Assembly: GCA_019693395.1 (NCBI GenBank)
Contig: JAAMXP010000942.1
Span: 3,211 to 30,537 of the forward strand
Origin: Ettlia oleoabundans
Lineage: Eukaryota > Chlorophyta > Chlorophyceae > Chlamydomonadales
DNA length: 27,327 bases
Direction of reading: 5' to 3'
Shown here one piece after another: positions 25,036-27,327 of the stretch. The notes below the pieces were generated by a model. That model saw only the letters and a list, made by a program, of their open reading frames with translations. It did not search any database and was not told the DNA's origin. The position numbers were made by a program, and so were the translations under genes. Numbering within the stretch: the first letter of the stretch is position 1; each line of letters opens with the position of its first letter.

Positions 25036-27286
25036 ATGCGTCGAATGGCCGCCGCTCTGACCAGCAGCATGCAATCAGTGGCAGCAGTGAGCAGTGCTGG
25101 CGTTGATGCAGGCAAGAGGACCGCTGCTATGGGCTTGGGCGTGCAAGCCGACAATGGCGACCGTATGGCTCGGGGTAGCCTGCCGCATGTGAGGCATTGG
25201 CATCACAGGCAACCGCAACCGGTGCAGCAGAGCAGTATGAGCAGGACTCTAGCGCTGTCCAACATCTGCTTCCCTTCATACAGCGGCCTAGTCAGGCCAC
25301 GCCGGCTAATGGTTGCAGCAGCTGCATCTGCAGCAGCCCAACCGGCTTTGGCAGAAAAAGCAGACCCTCCCCTTGATTCGATCTTCATACCTGATCAGTC
25401 ATATGCCAATCACGCAGCGGCAGAGCGCATGCAGTTGCTGGCCGGCAGTCTGAGACAGCCGATGCGGCGAAAGAAGCGGCAGCAGGTGAAGGTCGCAGAG
25501 CAGGCCGCTAGGTGGCACCTGCCAGGTGCCGCGGCAGTGATGGAAGCGTCAACAACTGAGCCAGCACCCACCTTGCAGCAGCCGGCAGCCTCTGTGTCTG
25601 CCCTCCCTTCACAACCGCTGCAATGTCCAAGCAGCGCACCCTTGAAGCTGCCTGTGCCGGTGCTGGGCTACACATGCCTCAACATTGAGCTGCAGCAGCG
25701 CTATGGCATTCGCACCAACAGGTGGCTGATTTATGACTGGCTGCACCTTGTGTTGCATGCCATACAGCCGTCTGTCCTGTGTCGGCCCCATGCATCCGTC
25801 TTGCTCCTCTGTTCAGTGCGCTTGCCTGCGCCTTCCTAATTCCTATCGCATTCCCCTGGGCCGTCGTCCTCCCCTGTTTGTGACTCCTTTTGCTCATGCG
25901 TGCCCCACTACATCTCCTTCCTCCTTGCTGAACCAAACCCCACGCCCTCCTGTCCTTGTGTCGCAGGTCGTGCCGCCGACGCACATTTGAGTCTCAGGGT
26001 CTTGCCCTGGTCAGCAGCCTAGCCCTGGCCAACTGCCGCGACCTGCTTCCTCTTGTGGAATGGAACCGGCAGCACAACATCCACTTCTTTCGCATACCTT
26101 CAGCCCTGTTCCCCTGGAGCCACGAGTATGAGTTGGAGCAGCTGCCGGGTGGGTTTGTAGCTGACAGCAGAGCAGCCTGGGGTGAGGCAGGCAGCGCCCC
26201 ATCAGGATGGGATGCTGGCATGGGGCCTGTAACAACGGGCGTCTGCATGCGCAAGACAGAACAGCTCAAGGCATGAACAGAGTGTTGTTATTGTGGATGC
26301 GAGGCAAGTTGTGCGCTGCTCAAATGATGGGTGCAGACTTTGAAGAGATTGCCAGTACCCTGGCTGCGGTGGGCGAGGCGGCGCGCGCGGCGCATCAGCG
26401 GCTCACAGCGCACCCCTCACACTTTGTACAGCTGGCATCTCTTGACCCAACCTTGTTAGCGCGCAGTATGCGTCACCTGGAGCTCAATGCTCGGGTGAGC
26501 GGGGTTTACCATGCTTGCCGCTGTTCCCCTGAACCGTTCATCCTTTCATCAGCTTCACCACTTGTTGGTGTGTGTCTGTTTGCCATGCTTTGGCATCAGC
26601 TTCACCACTTGTTGGTGTGTGTCTGTTTGCCATGCTTTGGCATCAGCTTCACCACTTGTTGGTGTGTGTCTGTTTGCCATGCTTTGGCATCAGGTTCACC
26701 ACTTGTTGGTGTGTGTCTGTTTGCCATGCTTTGGCATCAGGTTCACCACTTGTTGGTGTGTTTCTGTGTGCCATGCTTTGGCATCAGGTTCACTACTTGT
26801 TGGTGTGTTTCTGTGTGCCATGCTTTGGCATCAGCTTCACTACTTGTTGGTGTGTGTCTGTGTGCCATGCTTTGGCATCAGCTTCACTACTTGTTGGTGT
26901 GTGTCTGTGTGCCATGCTTTGGCACTCCATCCGCACTCTCTGCCCTTCCGCATGCATGCTGCCATCTACCTTGGCCCACCCTCACTTTTGTTTCCGATAT
27001 TTATGGGCGGCTGGACTGGCGTGTGCCTTCCCTGAAGCCCCACATGCTTCGCTGAGACATATAATCTTCCTTGCAAGGGAAAATTGGCAACTTTGCTGAG
27101 AGATACCGTGAGATGTGAGCACTCGACCTGCTATGCAGGTATTTGACCTGATGGGATATGCACCGAGCCACACAAACAAGATCAACATCCACGTGGGAGC
27201 CACCCACGGCAGCAAGCGCCGCTCCATTGAGCGCTTTGCGGCGGCCGTGGAGCAGCTCAGCGACTCGTGCCGCGCACGGCTGACAG
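25036..27286 (+). CDS. UVE1: UV-damage endonuclease (UVDE/Uve1), 3' partial
   Basis: Exons 25036-25721, 25967-26148, 26337-26494 and 27139-27286 give 391 residues; the gene continues past the window from a GTGGGC donor. UVDE nicks DNA 5' to UV photoproducts and other lesions, starting an excision route independent of classical NER. The TIM-barrel core starts at LGYTCLN (Tyr212, Asn216, matching Tyr6 and Asn10 of the Thermus enzyme). Next come TNRSCRRRTFE, WNRQHNIHFFRIPSALFP with His281, RLTAHPSHF with His315, and FDLMGY...NKINIHVGATHGSK with His360. These fit metal ligands His69, His101 and His143. The expected LEND glutamate and later ligands lie outside the window. Residues 1-200 are low-complexity and basic (ending near RRLMVAAAASAAAQPALAEK), probably an organelle-targeting extension plus linker. 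Intron 3 holds a minisatellite. The exact start ATG is uncertain. Confidence 0.88.
26551..26924 (+). repeat. 47-bp minisatellite, eight copies, in UVDE intron 3
   Basis: Units begin at 26551, 26598, 26645, 26692, 26739, 26786, 26833 and 26880 (the last stops two bases short). Each contains CACTTGTTGGTGTGT and TGCCATGCTTTGGCA. Copies 1-3 are identical. Later copies differ at a few fixed sites (AGC/AGG, CACC/CACT, GTGTGT/GTGTTT, TTTG/GTGTG). The unit has no stop codon in any plus-strand frame. Confidence 0.97.
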
Positions 27287-27327
27287 GTGGGCAAGGGGGG
27301 GGGCGTGGTGGTGGTGCTGTCTCTTAT

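Noticed and set aside
26511..27099. Long overlapping open frames with a repeated Cys/Trp/His-rich peptide
   Set aside because: They are translations of the intronic 47-bp minisatellite in three frames. The flanking exons 26494 and 27139 join perfectly as LNAR-VFDLMGY of UVDE, so the array is an intron.

Overview
The window looks like nuclear DNA of a green alga (Chlorophyta). Genes sit close together on both strands and are cut into many short exons by GT-AG introns of about 100-650 nt. Donors are mostly GTGAGN, GTGCGN or GTGGGN. Several genes are followed by the chlorophyte polyadenylation word TGTAA. The products (plastid phosphoglucomutase, a PPR protein, NUP50, mitoribosomal mL40) are eukaryotic and plastid-bearing. 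Sequence alone does not separate Trebouxiophyceae from Chlorophyceae. All exon borders below were placed by hand from frame, splice dinucleotides and family motifs; no transcript data were used.

Layout. 141-6560 (+): 3' part of a large protein with six PLAT/LH2 domains and a long coiled coil, 15 exons, 5' end outside the window. 8074-7077 (-): small organelle-type PPR protein, sharing a promoter region with 8330-9231 (+), a DUF1279/FAM210-like membrane protein. 9618-11830 (+): NUP50-type nucleoporin. 14929-12614 (-): secreted, cysteine-containing protein of unknown family, 8 exons. 17106-15428 (-): YdfG/YMR226c-type NADP-dependent short-chain dehydrogenase. 17664-18265 (+): mitoribosomal protein mL40. 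23802-18758 (-): complete 14-exon plastid phosphoglucomutase. 23979-24931 (+): homologue of animal C20orf27/ADISSP (UPF0687). 25036-27286 (+, 3' end outside): UV-damage endonuclease (UVDE/Uve1), a repair enzyme best known from bacteria and fungi.

The genes do not form a pathway; this is an ordinary eukaryotic housekeeping neighbourhood. PGM (starch and sugar-phosphate metabolism), PPR, mL40 and possibly UVDE act in organelles. NUP50 acts at the nuclear pore. The genes are arranged as divergent pairs with short shared promoters (PPR/DUF1279, SDR/mL40, PGM/C20orf27) and convergent pairs.

The points most worth a second look are the algal UVDE and its altered lesion-probing motif, an eight-copy 47-bp minisatellite inside a UVDE intron that is stop-free in all three sense frames, the six-PLAT/coiled-coil architecture, two frame-supported GC-AG introns, a G-rich hexamer array in a NUP50 intron that repeats a splice-donor word, and the secreted orphan. 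I found no mobile element, CRISPR array, tRNA or rRNA.
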